This document shows, piece after piece, positions 6,069 to 13,735 of a DNA stretch of 64,000 nucleotides (position 1 is its first letter; every line of letters starts with the position of its first letter). The translations under genes were made by a program, and so were the position numbers. The DNA is from Oceanicaulis sp052055585 (GTDB lineage: Bacteria > Pseudomonadota > Alphaproteobacteria > Caulobacterales > Maricaulaceae), in the NCBI RefSeq assembly GCF_052055585.1, contig NZ_CP170485.1, forward strand, positions 434,001-498,000. Reading direction: 5' to 3'. The notes below the pieces were generated by a model. That model was given only the letters and a program-made list of their open reading frames with translations, was not told the DNA's origin and did not search any database.

Positions 6069-7948
6069 ACAAGCCCACCAACCAGGCCGAATTTCCGACC
6101 CCGACCGTGACCACCGGCCCGCTGGCGGGCTCATCGCGTGTCTATTCCTCGCCCAAGGCCGCGCCGCATCTGAAGGTGCCCCATCGCGAGATCGAGCTTC
6201 ATCCCACTGCGATGGAGCCGCCGGTGCGCGTCTATGACTGTTCGGGGCCCTATACCGATCCCGACCAGTCCATTGACGTGGAGAAGGGCCTGCCGCGCAC
6301 CCGCATCGACTGGGTGAAAGCCCGCGGCGGCGTGGAAGAGTATGAGGGCCGCGAGCCGAGCCCGCTCGATAATGGCGGCGCGACGGGCAAGTATCTGGCG
6401 CGCGAGTTTCCAGTGCGTCACCGCCCGCTGCGCGCTACGGGCTCGGCCCCCGTCACCCAGTATGAATTTGCGAAAGCCGGCATCATCACCGACGAGATGA
6501 TCTATGCCGCCGAGCGCGAGAATCTTGGCCGCGCCCAGGCGCTGCATGACGCCCATATCCGCCATGCGGACGGGGAGAGCTTTGGCGCCGCGGTGCCAGA
6601 ATTTGTGACGCCGGAATTTGTGCGCGACGAGATCGCGCGCGGCCGCGCCATCATCCCCGCCAATATCAACCATGGCGAGCTGGAGCCCATGGTGATCGGG
6701 CGGAATTTCCTGGTGAAGATCAACGCCAATATCGGCAATTCCGCCGTCGCCTCATCGGTTGAGGAAGAGGTGGACAAGATGGTCTGGGCCATCCGCTGGG
6801 GCGGGGACACGGTCATGGACCTCTCCACCGGCAAGAACATCCACAACACCCGCGAATGGATATTGCGCAACTCGCCCGTGCCCATCGGCACCGTGCCGAT
6901 CTATCAGGCGCTGGAGAAGGTCGGCGGCGTCGCCGAGGACCTGACCTTTGACATCTTCGCCGACACGCTGATCGAGCAGGCCGAGCAGGGGGTGGACTAT
7001 TTCACCATCCACGCCGGGGTGCGCCTCGCCTATGTGCCGCTGACCGCGGACCGGGTGACGGGCATCGTCTCGCGCGGCGGCTCGATCATGGCGAAATGGT
7101 GCCTCGCGCACCATAAGGAGAGCTTCCTCTACGAGCGCTTTGACGAGATTTGCGACATCATGCGCGCCTATGATGTCTCCTTCTCGCTGGGTGACGGCCT
7201 GCGCCCCGGCTCCATCGCCGACGCCAATGACCGCGCCCAGTTCGCCGAGCTCGAAACCCTGGGCGAGCTGACCCAAGTGGCCTGGAAGAAGGGCTGTCAG
7301 GTCATGATCGAAGGGCCGGGCCATGTGCCCATGCACAAGATCAAGGCCAATATGGACAAGCAGCTCGAAACCTGTGGCGAGGCGCCCTTCTACACGCTCG
7401 GCCCGCTCACCACCGACATTGCGCCGGGCTATGACCACATCACCTCGGGCATCGGTGCGGCGATGATCGGCTGGTTCGGCTGCGCCATGCTCTGCTATGT
7501 GACGCCGAAAGAGCATCTCGGGCTGCCCGACCGCGACGACGTGAAGACCGGCGTCATCACCTACAAGATCGCCGCCCATGCCGCCGACCTCGCCAAGGGC
7601 CATCCGGCGGCCAAGCTGCGCGATGACGCGCTGTCACGCGCTAGATTTGAGTTCCGCTGGGAAGACCAGTTCAACCTGTCGCTCGACCCCGACACCGCCC
7701 GTGATTTCCACGATCAGACCCTGCCGAAAGAAGCCCACAAGGTTGCCCATTTCTGCTCCATGTGCGGGCCGAAATTCTGCTCGATGAAGATCACCCAGGA
7801 AATCCGCGACGAATTTGGCACGGCCCGGTCGCCAAACTTCAACGCCGAGGTCGAAGAGGCGATGGCCGAGAAAGCCGAGGAGTTCAAGGCGAAGGGGTCC
7901 GAGATCTATCTCAACGAAAAAGGCGAGAAACGCGATCCGATTGATTAG
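6065..7948 (+). CDS. thiC: Phosphomethylpyrimidine synthase ThiC
   Basis: A radical-SAM enzyme converting aminoimidazole ribotide to hydroxymethylpyrimidine phosphate in thiamine synthesis. The 627-aa length is standard. Landmarks include NINHGELEPMVIGRNFLVKINANIG, the central barrel segment DYFTIHAGV, EGPGHVPMHKI, GPLTTDIAPGYDHITSGIGAA, and the C-terminal cluster motif C-x2-C-x4-C (CSMCGPKFC), which holds the [4Fe-4S] cluster. Its ATGA overlaps the upstream PH-like gene. Expression is expected to fall when thiamine pyrophosphate is abundant, through the riboswitch at 5065-5155. Confidence 0.97.
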   Translation: MNKPTNQAEFPTPTVTTGPLAGSSRVYSSPKAAPHLKVPHREIELHPTAMEPPVRVYDCSGPYTDPDQSIDVEKGLPRTRIDWVKARGGVEEYEGREPSPLDNGGATGKYLAREFPVRHRPLRATGSAPVTQYEFAKAGIITDEMIYAAERENLGRAQALHDAHIRHADGESFGAAVPEFVTPEFVRDEIARGRAIIPANINHGELEPMVIGRNFLVKINANIGNSAVASSVEEEVDKMVWAIRWGGDTVMDLSTGKNIHNTREWILRNSPVPIGTVPIYQALEKVGGVAEDLTFDIFADTLIEQAEQGVDYFTIHAGVRLAYVPLTADRVTGIVSRGGSIMAKWCLAHHKESFLYERFDEICDIMRAYDVSFSLGDGLRPGSIADANDRAQFAELETLGELTQVAWKKGCQVMIEGPGHVPMHKIKANMDKQLETCGEAPFYTLGPLTTDIAPGYDHITSGIGAAMIGWFGCAMLCYVTPKEHLGLPDRDDVKTGVITYKIAAHAADLAKGHPAAKLRDDALSRARFEFRWEDQFNLSLDPDTARDFHDQTLPKEAHKVAHFCSMCGPKFCSMKITQEIRDEFGTARSPNFNAEVEEAMAEKAEEFKAKGSEIYLNEKGEKRDPID

Positions 7949-8101
7949 GGCGGCTGGTGGTGAGGAGGCGAGCAGTCGATTCTGCTCTGCTTCCTCCACA
8001 GTTTGGCAACCTAAAGCCGAATAGCACCGATTTGAAAGGGATTTACCTCGACAATACAATCTATTGGCGTTGAGTCGCGCTCGTGTTGCCAGTATGTTCC
8101 A

Positions 8102-8139
8102 GATACAGTATATTGTGTATCGTGGCGATCGATACACAA
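8102..8139. repeat. Overlapping dyads built on GATACACAA words
   Basis: GATACA-N8-TGTATC (8102-8121) overlaps a perfect 10-bp inverted repeat TTGTGTATCG-N7-CGATACACAA (8113-8139). The core word TGTGTATCG appears again at 8257-8265, 70 bases upstream of the orphan gene start. Repeated half-sites suggest an operator or a structured element. Confidence 0.6.
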
Positions 8140-8163
8140 CATCTGCTTGACAACAAGCAGATG
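8140..8163. repeat. Perfect 10-bp inverted repeat, 4-base loop
   Basis: CATCTGCTTG-ACAA-CAAGCAGATG directly abuts the preceding dyad without a spacer. It is not followed by a T-run on either strand, so it does not look like a simple terminator. Confidence 0.65.
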
Positions 8164-8195
8164 GCTTTAGCTTTGCGAATCGCTGCAAATTAGTA

Positions 8196-8223
8196 GGCCG
8201 CTGAAGCTGCAACTTCAGCGGCC
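8196..8223. repeat. Perfect 11-bp inverted repeat, 6-base loop
   Basis: GGCCGCTGAAG-CTGCAA-CTTCAGCGGCC. This is the most stable hairpin in the gap between thiC and the orphan gene. No T-run follows, though it could still end thiC transcription. Confidence 0.65.
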
Positions 8224-8235
8224 AGTACGATAAGC

Positions 8236-8251
8236 CATCGGCAGGCCGATG
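8236..8251. repeat. Short inverted repeat CATCGGC-AG-GCCGATG
   Basis: A 7-bp palindromic arm pair with a 2-base centre, the fourth inverted repeat within 140 bases. It lies about 85 bases upstream of the orphan TTG start. Confidence 0.5.
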
Positions 8252-8334
8252 ACGTGTGTGTATCGTCGGATCAAAATGAGTCGAACCGACGTTTTCGTCA
8301 AGATCGGACCTGCCTCTAATCAGAGGAGGCGGTT

Positions 8335-9273
8335 TTGATCCGTCTATCTAAAACTCGTGTTCGAAATCTTGGGCGCTGGCTCAGCCATGTTCCAACAGGA
8401 ACCATGATTGATGTTAGTTCCGATGTTGTGACAGCTGACACAGTCCGCAAGCTAGCGGGTCCAGAACTCCCTCTTGAAGAAGGTGTTACCTTTCTTCCTC
8501 GAGCAATGGGAGCCGTGAGCCGATTCAATGCGCGCGGAAAGTTCAACATTCGCCGCGATTTGCCGAAAGAGCAGCGCTACACGCATACAATCCGCTGGAC
8601 TTGGAAAGAGCGCCACGGTCGGCATGAGACGGTGGAGCGTGAGGAAACAAAAGACATCTATCGGCTCTGCTATCCGAGGGAGTTAATCGAAGCGCCTAGC
8701 ATCGAGCTGTCAGTTATGCCCGAAGCCGATGGGTACCGGCTTGTAAGCCCACCGATTCCTTGGAAGCAGACTGACCAAGATGACCTACTTCATGTCACCA
8801 ACCTTTTTCTCGAGTTGTTTGGTGCGGTGCTTCTCGCTCCGCAGGATGTGGGAAAGAAATCAATCCCTAATCCCAAGCGCGTCAATTGGAGGATGCTGCC
8901 TTCTGGTGAGTATCCTTGGGAAGTTATTCGTGGTCATGTTGAAAGCCTGACCCGACGCAGGGCTAAAAGGTCGCAAGATCCAATTCTTGAGCGGCAAGAG
9001 TATCTCGCTCAGTTCAAGCCGTCAGAGACTTTCGTTGGTCAGGGTGGGTTTCGCGAGTACATCGCTTATGTTTTCAAGGATCGTGGGCTGGTCGTCCTTG
9101 AGGCTATCGAGTTCGGAAATGCGGTTTATGTTTTTGGAGAGGACTGGGAGCGTTTGTCTCAGTTGACCAAACGTGAAATTATTCACGGAAACTACGCTAT
9201 TGAACGTATTCCTCATACCGAAGGTTGGAGGGGGCGGTTAGGTTCGCTGCTAAACAGGTCTGCTGCAGCCTAG
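8335..9273 (+). CDS. Orphan 312-aa protein, unknown function, AT-rich codon use
   Basis: No family is recognised. The start is TTG with AGGAGG five bases upstream. There is no signal peptide or membrane segment. The sequence is rich in charged and aromatic residues (for example TIRWTWKERHGRHETVEREE, VESLTRRRAKRSQDP, GGFREYIAYVFKD), which suggests a soluble, globular protein. Codon use and base composition are clearly unlike the GC-rich neighbours, and the gene stands alone behind a repeat-rich region, all pointing to horizontal acquisition. No transposase or integrase is adjacent. A defence or stress role is conceivable but unsupported. Confidence 0.75.
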   Translation: MIRLSKTRVRNLGRWLSHVPTGTMIDVSSDVVTADTVRKLAGPELPLEEGVTFLPRAMGAVSRFNARGKFNIRRDLPKEQRYTHTIRWTWKERHGRHETVEREETKDIYRLCYPRELIEAPSIELSVMPEADGYRLVSPPIPWKQTDQDDLLHVTNLFLELFGAVLLAPQDVGKKSIPNPKRVNWRMLPSGEYPWEVIRGHVESLTRRRAKRSQDPILERQEYLAQFKPSETFVGQGGFREYIAYVFKDRGLVVLEAIEFGNAVYVFGEDWERLSQLTKREIIHGNYAIERIPHTEGWRGRLGSLLNRSAAA

Positions 9274-9525
9274 CCCCTTATCACTCTGAACGTTAGCAGG
9301 GGCGCCGGTCATTAGTGACGGGCGTCCCTAGCGGCACATAAATCAATTTGGGTGTCGGAAAAGCGTCTCAACTTGGCTGTGCATGTGATCTTTAAGATAT
9401 TGGCTAGTGGCGCACGTCGCATGCGTAGATACCTTCCTTAAGGTGAAAAATGGGAAGTCCCCCCATTCACGCCCCCTTCACCCCTCATCCCGCAGGCTCT
9501 GCGCCATAGGCAAAGGGGGATAGCC

Positions 9526-9939
9526 ATGACAGCCTTTTTGAAAACCGCTGCAGCCGGTCTGGCGCTGGGCGTTATGGCCCTCGCCTCAACCGCCAGCGCA
9601 CACGCCGCCGACCCGGAGGGCCGGTTTCGGATTTCGGCGGAGATGGACGGGTATCTGACTATCCATTCCGATGGCTCGATGGATCTGGATGCGGTGCTCG
9701 CCAGCGAGATTTTCGGGGTCAGTTGGCCGCCCTCGGGCGTGGGCTGGGGCAATTGGGTCCGCACGGGCGAGGGAGAGATCCTCTTCACCTATACCGGCGA
9801 TCAGGGTGAGCTGACTTACATTTGCGGCGACTGGCCGGGCTATGCCGTGGGCGAGTCTCTCGATGCGGGCGAGCTGTGCTGGCTGGGTCATGGCGCGGGC
9901 GAGGGTCTTGAGCTCGGTTCCGCCACGCGGGTGCAATAG
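9526..9939 (+). CDS. Secreted Cys-protein array, copy 1 (most diverged)
   Basis: A 137-aa exported protein with signal peptide and Ala-x-Ala cleavage site near residue 27. The C-terminal part keeps the array signature as YICGDWPGYAVGESLDAGELCW, i.e. C-x2-W-P-x-[YMSD]-x-V-G-E then CW. The N-terminal cysteine pair of the other members is missing and the PSPxGxxY start is reduced to PEGRF. GGGGGATAGCC gives the ribosome-binding site. It is followed after 23 bases by copy 2 on the same strand. No known family is recognised. Confidence 0.78.
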   Translation: MTAFLKTAAAGLALGVMALASTASAHAADPEGRFRISAEMDGYLTIHSDGSMDLDAVLASEIFGVSWPPSGVGWGNWVRTGEGEILFTYTGDQGELTYICGDWPGYAVGESLDAGELCWLGHGAGEGLELGSATRVQ

Positions 9940-9962
9940 CGGTCTGGGCAGGGAGAGCCAGC

Positions 9963-10379
9963 ATGAAACCGGGTCTGGTCGTGAGCGCCGCGATACTGCT
10001 GGGCGCAGCCCTTGCGGGCGGGGCGTCCGCGCAGGACGTGCGCAGCCCGTCAGGACAGAGCTATTCCGTGTCGCTGTCGGGCGCGGTCACTTGCAGCGTC
10101 AATTTTCTTGAGGATGAGGGCGATCAGTCGGCCTGGGTCATGGTCAATTGTGACCCGAATAGCGGACGCTATCCTGAGGGGCTTGCGACGCAATGGCGGC
10201 TGGAGGGCGAGCGCGTGAGCTTCATGCTCGACACGGGCGATCCCGCGACGGCGCGTTTTTTCGCCCATGATTGCGAGCTCTGGCCCGACATGGCAGTGGG
10301 CGAGACCGCCACCGAGGCGTGCTGGATCAATTCCGGCGAGGGCGGCCCGTCCATCATCTCGCTCTACAGGGTGGGCTAG
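9963..10379 (+). CDS. Secreted Cys-protein array, copy 2
   Basis: A 138-aa exported protein with a signal peptide ending ASAQD. The mature part opens with RSPSGQSYSV, has a first cysteine pair (TCSVNF and VNCD) and ends with the signature HDCELWPDMAVGETATEACWIN. Four conserved cysteines in an exported protein suggest two disulfide bonds. It is probably co-transcribed with copy 1 (23-base gap). Confidence 0.8.
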   Translation: MKPGLVVSAAILLGAALAGGASAQDVRSPSGQSYSVSLSGAVTCSVNFLEDEGDQSAWVMVNCDPNSGRYPEGLATQWRLEGERVSFMLDTGDPATARFFAHDCELWPDMAVGETATEACWINSGEGGPSIISLYRVG

Positions 10380-10395
10380 GGCCAGGCGTTGCGCT

Positions 10396-10722
10396 TCAGG
10401 CCACCTGTTCGGTCTGGCGCACCTTTTCGCCCATAATGCCGTTGGCGCGGATGGCGCGTTGGCATTCAAAGCTGCCCGCGCGGAAGGCGCGGCAGGCTTC
10501 GGGACGCTCCTCATAGACCGCGCAGATGGCCTGGCCGGTCTCGAGTTTGAGATGGGTGCAATGCCCGCAGGAAAAGTCGACAAAGCTGCGCTCGCCCTCC
10601 TGAAACAGGCTTTCAGGCGGCAGCTTGCGGTCCCGATCTTCGGGCAGCAGGACCAGATAGCGCGGATGCTTGCTGAAACAGCAGGCTCCGCAGGCGACGC
10701 AGTCAAACGCCGTATTGGACAT
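10396..10722 (-). CDS. YkgJ/UPF0153-type cysteine-cluster protein
   Basis: A 108-aa cytoplasmic protein with the zinc- or iron-chelating pattern of the YkgJ family: C-x2-C-x2-CC at residues 8-14 (CVACGACC), then SCGHCTHL, AICAVYEERPEACRAF and a final Cys in FECQRA. Length and motif order fit the family. It lies on the opposite strand, between copies 2 and 3 of the secreted array, ending 16 bases from the end of copy 2. It has no signal peptide, so it is unlikely to share the array's compartment. Confidence 0.85.
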   Translation of the reverse strand: MSNTAFDCVACGACCFSKHPRYLVLLPEDRDRKLPPESLFQEGERSFVDFSCGHCTHLKLETGQAICAVYEERPEACRAFRAGSFECQRAIRANGIMGEKVRQTEQVA

Positions 10723-10846
10723 CGTGTGATGTAAGACCCACCGCGCGTGGACGGCCTCCCGTCCCGGCCCGCGGCGAGCGGCATTTAGAGCAAAACGAGC
10801 GGGCGCGCATCAGGAATTTTGAGACGGGCCGGGCGCGCGACACCGC

Positions 10847-10893
10847 TTGTTAAGCGCCGCCATGCTGTGCTGGGTTCAAAGAGGGGGATACGC
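10847..10893 (+). promoter_or_regulatory. Leader shared with array copy 5 (TTGTTAAG element)
   Basis: TTGTTAAG lies at 10847-10854, 47 bases before the copy 3 ATG. The same 8-mer in a similar context, with CAAAG/GGGGA before ATGAAAAC, occurs 48 bases before copy 5 at 12727-12734. It is probably a conserved promoter or leader. Confidence 0.45.
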
Positions 10894-11280
10894 ATGAAAA
10901 CCGCACTATCCGTATTGTCGCTCCTGGCCCTGACGAGCGCCGGGGCTGTCGCGCAGGACCGGCCCTCCTCCATAGGCGAGGTCTACGCCGTCGAGCTTGA
11001 TGAGCTGGGCGCATGCGAGGTTGATTTCCAGTCCTATGTGCTCGGCGGAGATCGCGGCGATATCTCCATGCTGTGCGACAATGGCGACAGCACGCGGGGC
11101 ATGTGGACGTTCACACATGGCGGCGATCTCTACATCCATATCGAACCTTTGGGCGAGCCTGCACTCTGGGGCGATGGCTGCCTGGAATGGCCGATCATCG
11201 AAGAAGGCGAAACGGTGATGGATCCGTGCTGGATGTCCTCGCTGCGGGGTGGGCCGGTCCAGGTCACACGAACCCGATAG
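10894..11280 (+). CDS. Secreted Cys-protein array, copy 3
   Basis: A 128-aa exported protein (signal peptide ends AVAQD). The start at 10894 is chosen because it begins the MKTxLx signal peptide shared with other copies and follows GAGGGGGA. The mature part has RPSSIGEVYAVEL, the cysteine pair ACEVDF/MLCD, and the terminal signature DGCLEWPIIEEGETVMDPCWMSS followed by PVQVTR. The secreted thioredoxin-fold gene starts 10 bases after its stop, so the two are probably one transcript. Confidence 0.82.
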   Translation: MKTALSVLSLLALTSAGAVAQDRPSSIGEVYAVELDELGACEVDFQSYVLGGDRGDISMLCDNGDSTRGMWTFTHGGDLYIHIEPLGEPALWGDGCLEWPIIEEGETVMDPCWMSSLRGGPVQVTRTR

Positions 11281-11290
11281 AGGCGCCCTG

Positions 11291-12139
11291 ATGATCCGCT
11301 TGATTTTGAACGCCAGTGCGGCGCTTGTGCTGGGCCTGACCGGAGCCGCGATGGCTCAAGAGGCCCCGCTCTACCCCGAAAACGCAGACGCCAGTGCCGT
11401 CATCGATGCGGCATTGGCGCAGGCCCGTGATGAGGGCAAACAGGCGCTGATCGTCTTTGGCGGCGACTGGTGCCATGACAGCGTCGCGCTGGCGGAAGCG
11501 CTGGACGAGAATGACCGGCTCGCCAGCCTTGTGAGCGATCATTACGTGCTTGCCCGTGTGGATGTGGGCCATCGCCATCGCAATCAGGACCAGCTGCATC
11601 GCTTTGGCCTTGAGGGAACTTTCGGAACGCCCACGCTGGTGATTGCTTCGGGGGAGGGCGCTGCTCTCAATGGCGCGACGGCGCATGACTGGCGCACCGC
11701 CTATAACGCCGCGCCGTCCGACATCGCCGCCTATCTCAGCCATTATGGCGGGGCGGACTGGGATGGCTCGCCCGTCGCCAGCGTTGATCTGGACGCGGTC
11801 GCGGAGAGCTGGTCCCCCTATCAGACCGCGATGCAGACGCTGGCCAGCCAGCGTGAAACCGGTGAGATCAGCGCCGAGGACGCAGCAAGCCTGCAGGCCT
11901 TTGTCACGGGCATGGCGCGCTCCATCGCCCGCTACGGGGCGGGTCAGGAAGCCGAGGCTCAGAGTCTGGCGGTCGCGGACCGGGCAGACCTGAACGCGCT
12001 GGGGGTGACGCCGTCAGGTGATCTGACCGATGCGGTCATCGTACGCGTGGCCGAGGTCGAGTTTGACTTGCTCGCCCGCTTCGAAGCCCAGACTGAAGAG
12101 ACGCGCGCGGCCTTGGCGGGTGAGCCTGATGCCGAATGA
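11291..12139 (+). CDS. Secreted thioredoxin-fold protein with CxxS-type active site
   Basis: A 282-aa exported protein; the signal peptide ends AAMAQE. The thioredoxin-like core reads KQALIVFGGDWCHDSVALAEAL, so the usual CxxC is CHDS, a monothiol site. The cis-Pro loop is GTFGTPTLVI. About 130 further residues, mostly helical, follow with no recognised domain. It starts 10 bases after array copy 3 and its stop overlaps an in-frame ATG of copy 4, so it is embedded in the array. A role in disulfide handling of the four-cysteine array proteins is an attractive inference from location and compartment. Confidence 0.75.
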   Translation: MIRLILNASAALVLGLTGAAMAQEAPLYPENADASAVIDAALAQARDEGKQALIVFGGDWCHDSVALAEALDENDRLASLVSDHYVLARVDVGHRHRNQDQLHRFGLEGTFGTPTLVIASGEGAALNGATAHDWRTAYNAAPSDIAAYLSHYGGADWDGSPVASVDLDAVAESWSPYQTAMQTLASQRETGEISAEDAASLQAFVTGMARSIARYGAGQEAEAQSLAVADRADLNALGVTPSGDLTDAVIVRVAEVEFDLLARFEAQTEETRAALAGEPDAE

Positions 12140-12153
12140 CACGAGGAACACTG

Positions 12154-12624
12154 ATGATGACGCCCGCCCTGTTGAGCCTTGCGCCTGCCCTTCTGATGGT
12201 TGCGGCGCCCGTCGCGCTGGCCGAGGACACCCCGTCACCGGCCGGGCAGGTCTATGACATCGACTTCCTGCACGGGCAGGCGCCGCGTCACCACACCTAT
12301 CAGTGCGAGCTGACGATCGCTGAGGATGGCGAGGACATGTCCTTTGGCGAGGCGGATGCTCACATGCCCATTATGTATGACTATCAGGCTGAGTGCAGCA
12401 CGTCGGGCTTCAACGGGGAAAGGCAAAGCTTCTCCGGCCAGCTGGCAATCAGACCGGGGCACTCTGTCCGTTTTGAGGGCGGCGATCCGTACCCGCCTTT
12501 TCTGACCGAAGAGACTGACTGCCAGGGCTGGCCCGATACGCCCCTGGGCGAGGTGGACGCGCCGCCCTGCTGGGTGAAGCCCGGTGTCGCAGACATCAGG
12601 TTCCACATGTTGCGCCGGAAATAG
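12154..12624 (+). CDS. Secreted Cys-protein array, copy 4
   Basis: A 156-aa exported protein. The start is taken at 12154, where GAGGA lies 6-10 bases upstream; an ATG at 12136 overlapping the previous stop is also possible. After the signal peptide (ends ALAED) comes TPSPAGQVYDIDF, then CELTIAED and a longer insert with an extra Cys. The terminal signature is diverged: TDCQGWPDTPLGEVDAPPCWVK. It is probably cotranscribed with the thioredoxin-fold gene. Confidence 0.77.
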   Translation: MMTPALLSLAPALLMVAAPVALAEDTPSPAGQVYDIDFLHGQAPRHHTYQCELTIAEDGEDMSFGEADAHMPIMYDYQAECSTSGFNGERQSFSGQLAIRPGHSVRFEGGDPYPPFLTEETDCQGWPDTPLGEVDAPPCWVKPGVADIRFHMLRRK

Positions 12625-12726
12625 GGCGGGTTTGTTTAGTCAAGATTAAGCAAGTTTTCGGTTGCACCGGATGAAATGCATGATTTGTGCGTGTATTTAT
12701 TTGGCTGCCTTACAATTTCTCACCCT

Positions 12727-12774
12727 TTGTTAAGTTGTCGCGTGGTTTGCTCGCGCCAAAGGGGAGATTTGCTC
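12727..12774 (+). promoter_or_regulatory. Leader of array copy 5 (TTGTTAAG element)
   Basis: TTGTTAAG at 12727-12734 lies 48 bases before the ATG of copy 5, matching the leader of copy 3. AAAGGGGAG provides the ribosome-binding site. Confidence 0.45.
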
Positions 12775-13197
12775 ATGAAAACTCTTATTGCGCTGGCTGC
12801 GGCGAGCTTCATCACGACCGCCGCGATGGCGGAGGACGTCCCGTCTCCTGATGGCGAAAACTATTCTTTCGACGTCAGCTACGAAGGTGAGACCTTTCAG
12901 TGTAATGTCCACTTCCTGCCCCATGATGATAGCGCCCACACCGGGCTGATGATGCATGACTGTCATGACACTGAACATTCGGATGGCGGTTCGAGTGGCG
13001 GTGGGCAAACGGGGGATTGGATATCGGCAGGCGGATCTGACCTGACCATCTCCATTGAGCTCCAGTCGATCATTCCGTCTGTCATTTTCAATGATTGCCA
13101 GCAATGGCAGAGCGTTGAGGTCGGCGAGACCGCGTCCGATCCGTGCTGGGTCTCCTCACGGTCAGGCGAACCGATCCAGGTCACGCGCGAGAGCTAG
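12775..13197 (+). CDS. Secreted Cys-protein array, copy 5
   Basis: A 140-aa exported protein starting MKTLIALAAASFITTAAMA, a signal peptide nearly identical in copies 5-8. The start is fixed by this shared leader, not by upstream in-frame ATGs. The mature part begins EDVPSPDGENYSFD, has the pair QCNVHFLP/HDCHD, a Gly/Ser-rich insert, and the signature NDCQQWQSVEVGETASDPCWVSS followed by PIQVTRE. It is most similar to copy 7 at the N-terminus and to copies 6 and 8 at the C-terminus. Confidence 0.83.
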   Translation: MKTLIALAAASFITTAAMAEDVPSPDGENYSFDVSYEGETFQCNVHFLPHDDSAHTGLMMHDCHDTEHSDGGSSGGGQTGDWISAGGSDLTISIELQSIIPSVIFNDCQQWQSVEVGETASDPCWVSSRSGEPIQVTRES

Positions 13198-13223
13198 ATC
13201 CACCGATCAGAACGCTATGCCCT

Positions 13224-13281
13224 CGGCGGCGCTGGCAGGCGTCTCGCCGTATTCTGAATACCTTCAAGGGACGATCAGACC
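13224..13281 (+). promoter_or_regulatory. Duplicated upstream element with palindrome GTATTCTGAATAC (copy 6)
   Basis: The palindrome occupies 13249-13261, its first base 33 bases before the ATG at 13282. The block 13224-13281 recurs 512 bases downstream before copy 7 with only two visible mismatches, one of them at the palindrome centre. AAGGGA gives the ribosome-binding site. Operator, promoter or mRNA-level function is undetermined. Confidence 0.65.
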
Positions 13282-13710
13282 ATGAGAACGCTTTTCGCGC
13301 TGGCAGCAGCAAGCTTCATCACCACGGGCGCCATGGCGACGGACGTGCAGCTTCCCGAGCGCGCTTCCTATACTGCTGTGGTGTTCGATCCGGACCTTCC
13401 TGCTGTATATCCTGGTACGGACATTCCCAGCAGACACAGGACGTATTCGTGCCGCCTGGATTTTGATCCCAATGACGACACTCACGAAACCGGGTCGATA
13501 AACCTGCAGTGCGGCCAGGATCAGTCATCGACGCTTTCCTGGTCTTACGCCGAAGGTCAATCCATTGAAATTAATGGGGAAGGAATGCCCCATGTAGAGT
13601 TTGGCGAGTGCGATGCATGGCCCAGCATTGCTGTGGGTGAGACCGTGTCTGATCCGTGCTGGATGACTTCGCTGACGGGCACACCTGTTCAGGTCACGCG
13701 CGAAAACTAG
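13282..13710 (+). CDS. Secreted Cys-protein array, copy 6
   Basis: A 142-aa exported protein; the signal peptide MRTLFALAAASFITTGAMA is close to copies 5, 7 and 8. The N-terminus of the mature part is altered (DVQLPERASYTAVV) and there is an insert before the first cysteine pair SCRLDF/LQCG. The C-terminal signature is canonical: GECDAWPSIAVGETVSDPCWMTS, then PVQVTRE. Confidence 0.83.
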   Translation: MRTLFALAAASFITTGAMATDVQLPERASYTAVVFDPDLPAVYPGTDIPSRHRTYSCRLDFDPNDDTHETGSINLQCGQDQSSTLSWSYAEGQSIEINGEGMPHVEFGECDAWPSIAVGETVSDPCWMTSLTGTPVQVTREN

Positions 13711-13735
13711 AGCCTGTCATACACCGCTCTGTCTC

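Larger units (their letters stand above)
7949..8334. other. 386-base gene-free, AT-richer region with clustered inverted repeats
   Basis: It contains no plausible ORF. Its composition is AT-richer than the surroundings and matches the following gene. It holds the four inverted repeats listed separately and ends with a strong ribosome-binding site GAGGAGG (8323-8329). That site partly pairs with the upstream GCCTC (around 8312) around TAATCA, so the start could be hidden in the mRNA. Confidence 0.6.

Noticed and set aside
8102..8251. CRISPR array
   Set aside because: The inverted repeats differ from each other and there is no constant repeat-spacer period.
9274..9525. Small gene or RNA in the gap before the array
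   Set aside because: No ORF with ribosome-binding site and no stable conserved hairpin was found.
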